In this document: piece by piece, positions 31,156 to 38,827 of the stretch
Numbering within the stretch: the stretch's first letter is position 1
Layout of the letters: every line of letters begins with the position of its first letter
IMG/VR virus record: IMGVR_UViG_3300050821_000465
Location: 1 to 51,530 of that record
Length of the DNA stretch: 51,530 nt
Direction: 5' to 3' (one strand)
Source of the DNA: a virus
Position numbers and translations under genes: made by a program
Notes under the pieces: model-generated
Databases searched by the model: none
Told to the model about the DNA's origin: nothing
The model's input: the letters and a program-made list of their open reading frames with translations, nothing else

Positions 31156-32105
31156 GCGTCAACTGGCTGCGCGTCTGCAAGCTGGTTGTCGGAGCTGGCG
31201 GCACTGGTCTGGACTTGAGCGAGCTGCGCATCTCGTTCGAGATCATCAAGACCATCGAAGCCCAGCCGAACACCGCCACCATCAAGGTCTACAACCTGAC
31301 GCGCGAGCATAACGACACCATCAACGAAGTCTATACAGACGTATTCCTGACGGCTGGCTATCGCGACAATGCGGCACAGATTTTCGCTGGCAACATCCAG
31401 TTCGTCTCACACTACCGCGACCAGACCGACTACATCACCGAGATCACGGCTGGCGACGGCGATCGCGATTATCGGCTCGCCTACGTCAACGAAACTCTGG
31501 CAGCTGGCGGAACCGACATGCAAGCGGTTGACATCTGCTGCAAGGGCATGACGACAACGAAGGGAGTGATCCAGTTGAACGGCGGCGCGCGGTTGCGAGG
31601 AAAGCCACTCTGCGGACACGCGCGCGACGTGCTGACGCAGATCGCGCGGACGAATGGATGCAACTGGTCGATTCAGGATGGCGTTCTGCAGATGATTCAT
31701 TCCAATTCGATGCTGCCGAACGAAGCGATCGTGATCTCTGCCGACACCGGATTACTTGAAGCCGCAGAACGAAACGACAAGGGCATAGCCGCGAAGACCT
31801 TGCTGAATCCGCAGATCGCCATCAATGGCGCAATTCATCTCGACAACTCGGCGATCGTGCTGAAGATGCAGAAGCAGAAGACACTGGGCGCGCAGAAGCC
31901 AAAGACGACGCCTGTCCAGACCAACAAGGACGGCATCTACAAGGTGATTAAATTGACTCATCGCGGCGACAACCGCGACAACGAATGGTGTACGGAAGTC
32001 GAGTGCATCGGTCTCGGACAACCTATTCCGGCGTCGCGCACCGCAGCGCAGCCGGGAGGTGTGCCGAACGAAGGTCTCGCGCCGGAAGATATGCTGCCGC
32101 AATAA
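31152..32105 (+). CDS. Baseplate hub protein
   Basis: A 317-residue hub subunit. LDLSELRISFEIIKTIEAQPNTATIKVYNLTREH is the common opening of myophage hub proteins (T4 gp27/Mu gp44 functional class). FAGNIQFVSHYRDQTDYITEITAGDGDRDYR follows. The C-terminus is a glycine/proline tail. It binds the spike that follows at 32105. Confidence 0.85.
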   Translation: MSVNWLRVCKLVVGAGGTGLDLSELRISFEIIKTIEAQPNTATIKVYNLTREHNDTINEVYTDVFLTAGYRDNAAQIFAGNIQFVSHYRDQTDYITEITAGDGDRDYRLAYVNETLAAGGTDMQAVDICCKGMTTTKGVIQLNGGARLRGKPLCGHARDVLTQIARTNGCNWSIQDGVLQMIHSNSMLPNEAIVISADTGLLEAAERNDKGIAAKTLLNPQIAINGAIHLDNSAIVLKMQKQKTLGAQKPKTTPVQTNKDGIYKVIKLTHRGDNRDNEWCTEVECIGLGQPIPASRTAAQPGGVPNEGLAPEDMLPQ

Positions 32106-32806
32106 TGGCGATCGACATAAAGGCAATCAAGCAGCGTCTGAAGGAAGAGCAGACGACCAGTGTCTTCGAGCAGATACTGGAGACGCACACGCACGCGAAG
32201 CTGCTCGATGTTCATACCGCGATCCCCGGCATCATCGACTCCTTCGATCCACAGAAACAAACGGCGAAGATCAAGCCAGCCGTCAAGCAGTTCTATGCGC
32301 CTGACAACGCCGATCCTGTATGGCAGGAGCGAGCCGTGTGCGAAGACGTGCCTGTGATCTTCCCCGGCTCCGGCGACTACGCGCTGACCTTCCCGGTCAA
32401 GCAGGGCGATGAGTGTCTGCTGATCTTCTGCGAGCGGTCGATCGACAACTGGAACGAGAAAGGCGATGTGCAGGAGCAGTCAGACTATCGCCAGCACCAT
32501 GCTGCCGACGCGATCGCGATCGTCGGTCTGCGCTCGCAGCCGAACGTGTTCGACAACTTCGACAACAGTCACGCGCAGCTGCGCTCGAAGGATGGCTCGA
32601 CGCTGATCACGCTGGACAAGGGCGGCATCGTCACTGTCAAGGCTGACACTATCAAGCTCGACGGCGATGTTGAAATCAGCGGGAACGTCAGGGCTGATAA
32701 GGGAGCAGTGTTTCACGATGATGTCACGGCGCAGAACACTTCCGTGCATACGCACGTACATAGTGGCGTCCAGTCAGGCGGCGCTACGTCAGGACCACCG
32801 CAATGA
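32105..32806 (+). CDS. Baseplate spike (Gp138 N-domain type)
   Basis: A 233-residue spike/puncturing protein. The Gp138 OB-fold lies at about 30-130 (VHTAIPGIIDSFDPQKQTAKIKPAVKQF, CEDVPVIFPGSGDYALTFPVKQGDECLLIFCERSIDNW). It is followed by LRSKDGSTLITLDKGGIVTVKADTIKLDGDVEISGNV, a beta-helix stem, and a histidine-rich tip (THVHSGVQSGGATSGPP). Start at ATG 32105 overlaps the hub stop. Confidence 0.88.
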   Translation: MAIDIKAIKQRLKEEQTTSVFEQILETHTHAKLLDVHTAIPGIIDSFDPQKQTAKIKPAVKQFYAPDNADPVWQERAVCEDVPVIFPGSGDYALTFPVKQGDECLLIFCERSIDNWNEKGDVQEQSDYRQHHAADAIAIVGLRSQPNVFDNFDNSHAQLRSKDGSTLITLDKGGIVTVKADTIKLDGDVEISGNVRADKGAVFHDDVTAQNTSVHTHVHSGVQSGGATSGPPQ

Positions 32807-33387
32807 GTTTATTTAGTAATGCGCACGAGTTGGCAGTGTCCTTCAAGACACCGCTCAGAGTCGAACTGGAGCTAATCAACCCTGTTCAGCCACCGAAAAC
32901 AATCTGGGAGCTGGCGGCTGGCGGCATGACCATCAAAGGAGAAAACATGAGCAGCACAATGCAAGCTGGGAGTCTAGCTGTTGTATCGGTAGCGTGGAAG
33001 GATGAAGCCGGGAATGCGGCGAAAGTTGACGGCGCTACAACATGGAAGTCAAGCGACGAATCTGTCGTGAAGGCAACCGTCTCGACTGGAAATTCGCTGA
33101 TCTGCAATCTCGAATCGCCGGGAAAGATCGGTAATGCATCCGTACAGGCGACCGCCGATGCCGACTTGGGCGACGGCGTGAAGACCGTCACGTCAGTGCT
33201 TGAAATCACCGTCATCGGCGGCGAAGCAGTGGGCGGCGAGATCACGTTCAAGGAAGGCGGATCGGGACCGAGTTCACCGGGAGGCGGCGGCGGCGGATCG
33301 AAGCCACCGACTGGCGGATCGAAACCGGGAGAAGGTACGGGACCAGCGCATCCGATACAACCCACTGTTCCGACACCGAAGCGGTAA
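32803..33387 (+). CDS. Ig-like domain protein in the baseplate operon (194 aa)
   Basis: A 194-residue protein. Residues about 45-145 (MQAGSLAVVSVAWKDEAGNAAKVDGATTWKSSDESVVKATVS...VTSVLEITVIGG) have the Big/BACON-like immunoglobulin pattern. The end is a glycine/proline linker (GGGGGGSKPPTGGSKPGEG). Ig domains on virions usually aid weak surface adhesion. It has an internal M at SD-like GGAGAAAAC, so a shorter form from about 32947 is possible. Confidence 0.72.
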   Translation: MSLFSNAHELAVSFKTPLRVELELINPVQPPKTIWELAAGGMTIKGENMSSTMQAGSLAVVSVAWKDEAGNAAKVDGATTWKSSDESVVKATVSTGNSLICNLESPGKIGNASVQATADADLGDGVKTVTSVLEITVIGGEAVGGEITFKEGGSGPSSPGGGGGGSKPPTGGSKPGEGTGPAHPIQPTVPTPKR

Positions 33388-33403
33388 GGCTGGATAAGAG
33401 TCC

Positions 33404-33757
33404 ATGATCACGCGGCGTCTCGATGAGAGCTTCGACATGACGTTCGGCCATGGACTCACCGATTTCCTGACCGAGACCGATGCGATCGGGCAGAACATCA
33501 AGACGCGACTCCTGCTGATTCTGCCTGAGTGGTTTCTCGACATCACCGAAGGGACGCCGTGGCGATCAATCCTCGGCGTTCGCTTCGATCGCAACTACAG
33601 CGAAGCCGCACTGCGCCAGCGCATCCTCGAAACGGATGGCGTGACAGAGATCACCGCGTTCTGGCTGACCGCCGACTCGTCTACTCGCAAGGCAATTCTG
33701 AGCGTGACCGTCAAGACAATCTATTCGACTCTCGTCAGCGTACAGGTGGGCGTATGA
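33404..33757 (+). CDS. Baseplate wedge protein (gp25-like)
   Basis: A 117-residue protein: DESFDMTFGHGLTDFLTETDAIGQNIKTRLLLILPEWFLDITEGTPWRSILG is the myophage baseplate wedge signature (gp25/DUF2634-type). It precedes the J protein as in P2- and Mu-like baseplates. ATGA overlap with J. Confidence 0.82.
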   Translation: MITRRLDESFDMTFGHGLTDFLTETDAIGQNIKTRLLLILPEWFLDITEGTPWRSILGVRFDRNYSEAALRQRILETDGVTEITAFWLTADSSTRKAILSVTVKTIYSTLVSVQVGV

Positions 33758-34911
33758 GCAACGTCACTGACAACGGTTTCCAATGCGATGACCTTGCAAC
33801 CATCTTCGCCAATCTCCAGACAGCAATGCGCACCATCTTTGGGCAGGACATCGATCTCGATCCTGACACGGTTGACGGACAAACACTCGGCATCTATGCG
33901 GAGAGCAAGGCAGACTCTGACCAGCTCGCGCAGGACGTCTACAACTCATGGAACCCGCAGACGGCGACTGGCGTCGCCCTGTCGCGCGTCGTCGAATATA
34001 ACGGCATCCTGCGCATACCGGGAGAGCCATCACAGGGAACTGTGACCTGCACTGGCAGCGCAGGAACGCACATCCCGATCAACTCACTGGTTCAATGCAC
34101 AGCCAACAGCGAGAACTTCATCACGATTCAGGATGGCTACATCGGCACGTCAGGCACGATCGATCTGTCGGTGCTCAGTGTCAACGTGGGCGCGATTCAA
34201 GCGCCAGCCGGGACACTGACGAAGATCATGTCGCCTGTCTTCGGCTGGCAGACGGTGACCAACGTACAGCCAGCCATCACCGGACGCGATGAAGAGACCG
34301 ACGAAGAGCTGCGCATCCGGCGAGCTGCATCGACCGCGACGCCAGCGCAGAGTGTGCCTGACAGCGTGTATGGCGCGATCGCGAACATCCCGCAGGTCAC
34401 ACAGGTGCGGCTGTATGAGAACTACAACAACGCAACCGACTCGAACGGCTTGCCGCCGCACTCGTTCTCGTGTGTCGTTCAGGGCGGCGCTGATGCCGAC
34501 ATCGCTGCAGCGATCTGGAACCGTGCTTCGATCGGCGCGACTCAAGTCGGCACGACGCACATAGTCATCAGCGACGTACAGGGCTTTCCGCACGACATTT
34601 ATTTCCAGCGACCGACTGCGGTCCGCATCTACCTCGCGATCTCCCTGCATCCGCTTTCCGGCTGGGGCGACTCGCTCATCAACGAGATGCAGATCAATAT
34701 CGCGAACTGGACGATTGAGAACTGGACGATCGGAACCTCGATCATCTACAGTCGCCTCTACGAGCCGATCAACCAGATGCCGAACGTCTTCTCGGTCACA
34801 TCTCTGAAGGTCGATAAAATCACACCACCTGTCGGCACTATCGACATCCCGATCGGCTTCTCGTCGATCGCAACACTCGCACCGACTGATGTAGTAATCA
34901 CGAAGGTCTAA
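33754..34911 (+). CDS. Baseplate J protein
   Basis: A 385-residue baseplate_J family wedge. Hallmarks: QDIDLDPDTVDGQTLGIYAESKADSDQLAQDVYNSWNPQTATGVALSRVVEYNGI at the N-terminus, RDEETDEELRIRRAAS in the middle and VVQGGADADIAAAIW near residue 245. It anchors the tail fibres and triggers sheath contraction. The start at 33754 (ATGA overlap) is preferred over a longer arginine-rich reading. Confidence 0.93.
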   Translation: MSNVTDNGFQCDDLATIFANLQTAMRTIFGQDIDLDPDTVDGQTLGIYAESKADSDQLAQDVYNSWNPQTATGVALSRVVEYNGILRIPGEPSQGTVTCTGSAGTHIPINSLVQCTANSENFITIQDGYIGTSGTIDLSVLSVNVGAIQAPAGTLTKIMSPVFGWQTVTNVQPAITGRDEETDEELRIRRAASTATPAQSVPDSVYGAIANIPQVTQVRLYENYNNATDSNGLPPHSFSCVVQGGADADIAAAIWNRASIGATQVGTTHIVISDVQGFPHDIYFQRPTAVRIYLAISLHPLSGWGDSLINEMQINIANWTIENWTIGTSIIYSRLYEPINQMPNVFSVTSLKVDKITPPVGTIDIPIGFSSIATLAPTDVVITKV

Positions 34912-35127
34912 ATGCGACTCGAAGATTTAATCGAACAGTTCGTTGCGCGCGCGCCGGGGGAAAGTCCGCCCAGCCAGATCGCGCGGCGACCGCCATCAGA
35001 GCGACCGACTGTCGTCAATGGCATGGTCGAGCTGCTCGCGCATCTCTCCAAGCAGGAACAGCGCATTCAAGCATTAGAGAAGCAGGTCGAGGAACTGAAG
35101 GCGAAGCGTGGCGGCGACGTATCTTGA
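34912..35127 (+). CDS. Small coiled-coil protein (71 aa)
   Basis: A 71-residue protein: a proline-rich stretch (PGESPPSQIARRPPSERP), then a heptad coiled coil (VELLAHLSKQEQRIQALEKQ and on). It lies between J and the DUF2612 protein. Probably a baseplate accessory; not recognised further. Confidence 0.72.
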   Translation: MRLEDLIEQFVARAPGESPPSQIARRPPSERPTVVNGMVELLAHLSKQEQRIQALEKQVEELKAKRGGDVS

Positions 35128-35860
35128 CCGCGTCGAACAGGGACTCTCGCGTACTGCGAACATGTACGCGGAAAGCAGCCGCTTCCGTGACTGGCTCTCC
35201 GTGCTGCTCGAACTCCAGCAGGACTCGGAAGACTGCTTGCAGACGATGGCGCTGCAGACGGACATCGATCAGGCGACTGGCGTCAACCTGTACACGATCG
35301 CAACCATCGTCGGCGCGCCGATCGTCTACACCAGCAAGCTGCTCAGTCCGTTTATCGCGTTCAGCGATCAGAGTGCTGGGTTTCCATTCTGGGATGAAGG
35401 CGATCCGGCTATCATCGGCGGCGAATGGCGCGAAGATGGCGAGGATGAAGTCACGCTCGAAGACTTGTGGGAAGCGCAGCGGCTGGTGATCCGCTGCGAG
35501 ATCGTGAAGAATCACAGCGACGGCTCCGGCGATGCGATCCAGCGCGGTCTCATGTTCCTGTTCCCGAACATCCAGTGCATCGTCTATGACAACCAGAACA
35601 TGTCCTTCTCGATCGGGATCGGACGCGAGCTGTCGCCGATCGAGAAGGAACTGATCCTCACTTATGACATCCTGCCGCGCCCAGTTGGCGTCCTGCTCGA
35701 CCAAGTGACGGCGTACGACCAGCCGTTCTTTGGCTTCGCTGACCAGACTGGCGCATCGGGATTCGACATCGGTCACTGGGCAAACTTGGAATACCTGCAG
35801 CAACGAGAGGAGCGGCAGGGACGAGTGATGGATATCTCGTTGATACCGACAAAGCGATGA
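35108..35860 (+). CDS. Baseplate/tail-fibre adaptor (DUF2612 family)
   Basis: A 250-residue protein of the DUF2612 family: SRFRDWLSVLLELQQDSEDCLQTMALQTDIDQATGVNLYTIATIVGAPI then LRILLRCEIVKNHSDGSGDAIQ-like text and SPIEKELILTYDILPRPVGV. The family joins J to tail fibres (functional analogue of Mu gp48/P2 I). GTG start at 35108 overlaps the gene before; the stop overlaps the first fibre. Confidence 0.85.
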   Translation: MAATYLDRVEQGLSRTANMYAESSRFRDWLSVLLELQQDSEDCLQTMALQTDIDQATGVNLYTIATIVGAPIVYTSKLLSPFIAFSDQSAGFPFWDEGDPAIIGGEWREDGEDEVTLEDLWEAQRLVIRCEIVKNHSDGSGDAIQRGLMFLFPNIQCIVYDNQNMSFSIGIGRELSPIEKELILTYDILPRPVGVLLDQVTAYDQPFFGFADQTGASGFDIGHWANLEYLQQREERQGRVMDISLIPTKR

Positions 35861-38412
35861 TCACGAAACCTGTAGTGGGAACGTTGCCGCCGTGGGCTGA
35901 CACCGGAGATAAAACTCAGCCCTCGAATGCTGACATCTCGATCGGGTTTCCGCACACCGATGACAAGCCCACTCGGCAGGTCATGAACTGGGCGCTGAAC
36001 TATACCACCAACGGCGTGCTCTACCTGACGCGGCGCGGGATTCCTGACTGGGGAAACCAGACTAGCTACATCACTGGCGATGTTTGCCGTGCTCCGAACA
36101 ATAAGTTCTATTCAGCTATCAGCTCGAACATGAACATGGAGCCGAGTGCGAATCCTGCAGCGTGGCAGCTGCTCTACATGTTCCCGTCCGACTTGGACTC
36201 GGTGTACCAGACGGATGCGGAAGCCAAGGTCGCCCACGACCACTTGCAAGCTCAGATCGATGGCATCACTGCGATCACTGGTGCTGGCTATACGGCTGGG
36301 GCTGGTATCTCGATCGACACCAGCAACGTCATCACGAACACGCTGCCGCATGTGCAGCCAGACTGGAACGCAGCCAGCGGCGATCCGGCTCACATCCTGA
36401 ACCAGCCGCCGATCACGGTGTCGGCTGGCACGATGTACATGGGTGCAGGGATGACTTCCATCAACGTGCAGGGACCAGCCTTGTATGTTGTTTCGCCGGA
36501 TGGTTCGCGCTGGCTGGCTATGTCCACAGCCAACGGCCAGAATCCTGTGCTGGCAAGTTCAACAGGCATAATCTACAACACCGCAACTAATTACTTCGCC
36601 GCAGCGGGAGGCATTTTCGTCACTTCGGCAGACCAGACTAGGTCGTTGCAAATCAGCATGACCAACACTGGCAACCCAACACTAGCCAGCTCCACGAATC
36701 TAATCGTCATTACTTCCGGCGTGCAGGTCAATGCTACCTTCAGCGCGTACTCGTTCGGTTGCAGGGCAGGATATGGCGGCGCATTGAGTGGAAATGGCTT
36801 CAACATCAACTGGACTGGTGCTCAAGCAGACTTCTGGATAGACAGCGCGAAGCAAGGTGCTCTCGTTCTTCAACGAGTCAGCGACAGCGCGGTCGTTGTT
36901 CCATCCTCGATAGACTGCAAGAGCCTGAACATCAGCGCGAGCGCGAGCGGCGCAGGTTACATGCAGCTCTGCAACAACGGTCAGTTCGGCGATGGTCATC
37001 CGTGGATATACTCCAGCACTGGCTACGTGATCTGTCAGTCCAGCATCTTCTACGTGCGCGGAGCTGGCTTCCAGACTAACGGCGGCGCGCTGTTCTATTC
37101 GCCAGACGTCTCGCGTTCAATGAGCATCAGCGTGGCGAACGGCGCTGATCCAGTTCTTGCTAGTACGACTGGCGTCATCAGGTGCAATTCAGTCTTTAAT
37201 CTCTTTGCGACTAGTCTGTCAGTTGTCGGCACTGGTGGCCTTTATGTATGGTCACCAGACCAGTCTTCACAGCTACGAATTTATGCTGCGAACGGTGCAG
37301 ACCCACATATTGCTACCGCGACTCCTAATATCTACATGGATACCGTGGGCGGTGTGTACGTATCGGGTCAGGTACTTCAGCTGAAATCAACCGCAGCCAG
37401 CAATCCAGCGACCATCATGTTTCAAATAGCCGGAGGAGCGGCGGCAGGGGCGGTGTACCTACGCGCTCCCGGCAGCACGATCTACATCGATCAAGGTGCA
37501 GGACTTAATGTCGCAATGGGTCTTACTGTTTCAAATGGCAACCTTAGCGCGACTAATTTCCAAGTACCCGCTACACTTACTGGTTCTGGCTATCTTCAAA
37601 TCTGCAACAACGGCCAGACGAGCCGTTCCAATCCGTGGCTTTACTCCAGCACTGGTATCATCGAAACCTATCCCGGCGTTTTCCTTAATGTTTATGGCAG
37701 CTTGTCGGCTGTTGACAATGCTTCTGGAGGTGCGCTGACCATATCGAATCCCAGTGGGATTTCGCAAATTAACACCACGAATGGGGCGCTTAATATAGTC
37801 AACACGTCGATCAGACTGATCAGTGGAGCTAACTCGGAGATTCGCATCTACTCCTCCGACAATTCGCAATACATACGCTTCTACCTCAATGGAGCGCAGC
37901 CTGTAATTACTCTTGGCAACACGGCGGGGCTTATCGAACACTGGGTGCAGAACGACTGTATCACCGCGCAGTATGGCTGGGTCGTTCGTCCTTCCAGCCG
38001 TGCGTGGTTTGCCAGCTATGGTCAGGCGCAGGGCGGCGGCGGAACTATCTTCGGGTCGAACAGTCTGCTCTACTCTAATGTCGGCATCACGGTCTACTCT
38101 GACTATAGACTGAAAACGAATGTCGAGACATTCGAGGGCGCACTTCCATTAATTATGAAGCTGCGACCCGTTGCCTTTGAGTACGCGGAGTACAAAGACT
38201 GTACTTCCGATGGAAGGCAGCACGTAGGATTCCTTGCCCATGAGATGCAGGAAGTACTACCCTGCGCTGTGGTTGGCGACAAGGATGCGCTTACCAAAGA
38301 TGGCGAGGTTCAGGCGCAGGGCGTGAACATCTGGGACTTGGTCGCAGTGCTGACCAGAGCAGTGCAGGAGCTATCGGATAAACTGAACGAAATTCATCCA
38401 GCATTTAACTAA
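35857..38412 (+). CDS. Tail fibre 1 with S74 intramolecular chaperone
   Basis: An 851-residue fibre. The N-terminus (VVGTLPPWADTGDKTQPSNADISIGFPH, then KPTRQVMNWALNYTTNGVLYL) is shared with fibre 2 and attaches to the baseplate. The middle contains four diverged repeats of the form SPDxSxxLxISxANGxDPxLASxT and two copies of SGxGYxQLCNNGQ...PWxYSSTG. The C-terminal 104 residues are a peptidase S74 chaperone with Ser748-Asp and Lys753 (SDYRLK), which trimerises the fibre then cuts itself off. DNA at about 37240-37950 is richer in A and T than its surroundings. Confidence 0.9.
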   Translation: MITKPVVGTLPPWADTGDKTQPSNADISIGFPHTDDKPTRQVMNWALNYTTNGVLYLTRRGIPDWGNQTSYITGDVCRAPNNKFYSAISSNMNMEPSANPAAWQLLYMFPSDLDSVYQTDAEAKVAHDHLQAQIDGITAITGAGYTAGAGISIDTSNVITNTLPHVQPDWNAASGDPAHILNQPPITVSAGTMYMGAGMTSINVQGPALYVVSPDGSRWLAMSTANGQNPVLASSTGIIYNTATNYFAAAGGIFVTSADQTRSLQISMTNTGNPTLASSTNLIVITSGVQVNATFSAYSFGCRAGYGGALSGNGFNINWTGAQADFWIDSAKQGALVLQRVSDSAVVVPSSIDCKSLNISASASGAGYMQLCNNGQFGDGHPWIYSSTGYVICQSSIFYVRGAGFQTNGGALFYSPDVSRSMSISVANGADPVLASTTGVIRCNSVFNLFATSLSVVGTGGLYVWSPDQSSQLRIYAANGADPHIATATPNIYMDTVGGVYVSGQVLQLKSTAASNPATIMFQIAGGAAAGAVYLRAPGSTIYIDQGAGLNVAMGLTVSNGNLSATNFQVPATLTGSGYLQICNNGQTSRSNPWLYSSTGIIETYPGVFLNVYGSLSAVDNASGGALTISNPSGISQINTTNGALNIVNTSIRLISGANSEIRIYSSDNSQYIRFYLNGAQPVITLGNTAGLIEHWVQNDCITAQYGWVVRPSSRAWFASYGQAQGGGGTIFGSNSLLYSNVGITVYSDYRLKTNVETFEGALPLIMKLRPVAFEYAEYKDCTSDGRQHVGFLAHEMQEVLPCAVVGDKDALTKDGEVQAQGVNIWDLVAVLTRAVQELSDKLNEIHPAFN

Positions 38413-38427
38413 GAGGAGCAACTGAAC

Positions 38428-38658
38428 ATGGACAACGGAACGCAACTCGCATCCGCAGCCAGCAAGGAACCAGCAACCTACTCGCGCCACGCGCTATCGC
38501 CCAAGCAGCAGGAATTTTTCAGGCAGAACAAAATGGCGATGCAGCAGATCGAGACCGCGATGAAAGGCGCGCTGCAGCTGGTCATGGTCGAGAACGAGCT
38601 GCGCGGCAAGCTCACGCTGGCGGACGATTGCACTGAACTGATCATCGAAGCAGAGTAG
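38428..38658 (+). CDS. Small protein between fibres (76 aa)
   Basis: A 76-residue protein: HALSPKQQEFFRQNKMAMQQIETAMKGALQLVMVENELRGKLTLADDCTELIIEAE, a helix pair with an acidic end. GAGGAGCAACTG precedes the ATG. Possibly a fibre assembly factor because of its location; not recognised. Confidence 0.75.
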   Translation: MDNGTQLASAASKEPATYSRHALSPKQQEFFRQNKMAMQQIETAMKGALQLVMVENELRGKLTLADDCTELIIEAE

Positions 38659-38665
38659 ATCGGCA

Positions 38666-38827
38666 ATGTGGCATGAGTTCCAGCTTGTCGCAAGCGACAG
38701 GCGATGTCCGATATGTGGAAGCCAGATTCTAGTCGGTGAAATCGCTTACATAAATTGGAGGGATGCGGCTTCGACGGGAGAGGTACGCTGCAAGCAATGC
38801 TACGAGAAGAGAGAACACGATGATTAG
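38666..38827 (+). CDS. Zinc-ribbon micro-protein (53 aa)
   Basis: A 53-residue ORF from ATG 38666 to TAG 38825-38827: MWHEFQLVASDRRCPICGSQ and on to VRCKQCYEKREHDD, with CPIC and CKQC forming a zinc ribbon. Its stop overlaps the start of fibre 2 (ATGATTAG), and it fills the gap between fibres. Confidence 0.68.
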   Translation: MWHEFQLVASDRRCPICGSQILVGEIAYINWRDAASTGEVRCKQCYEKREHDD

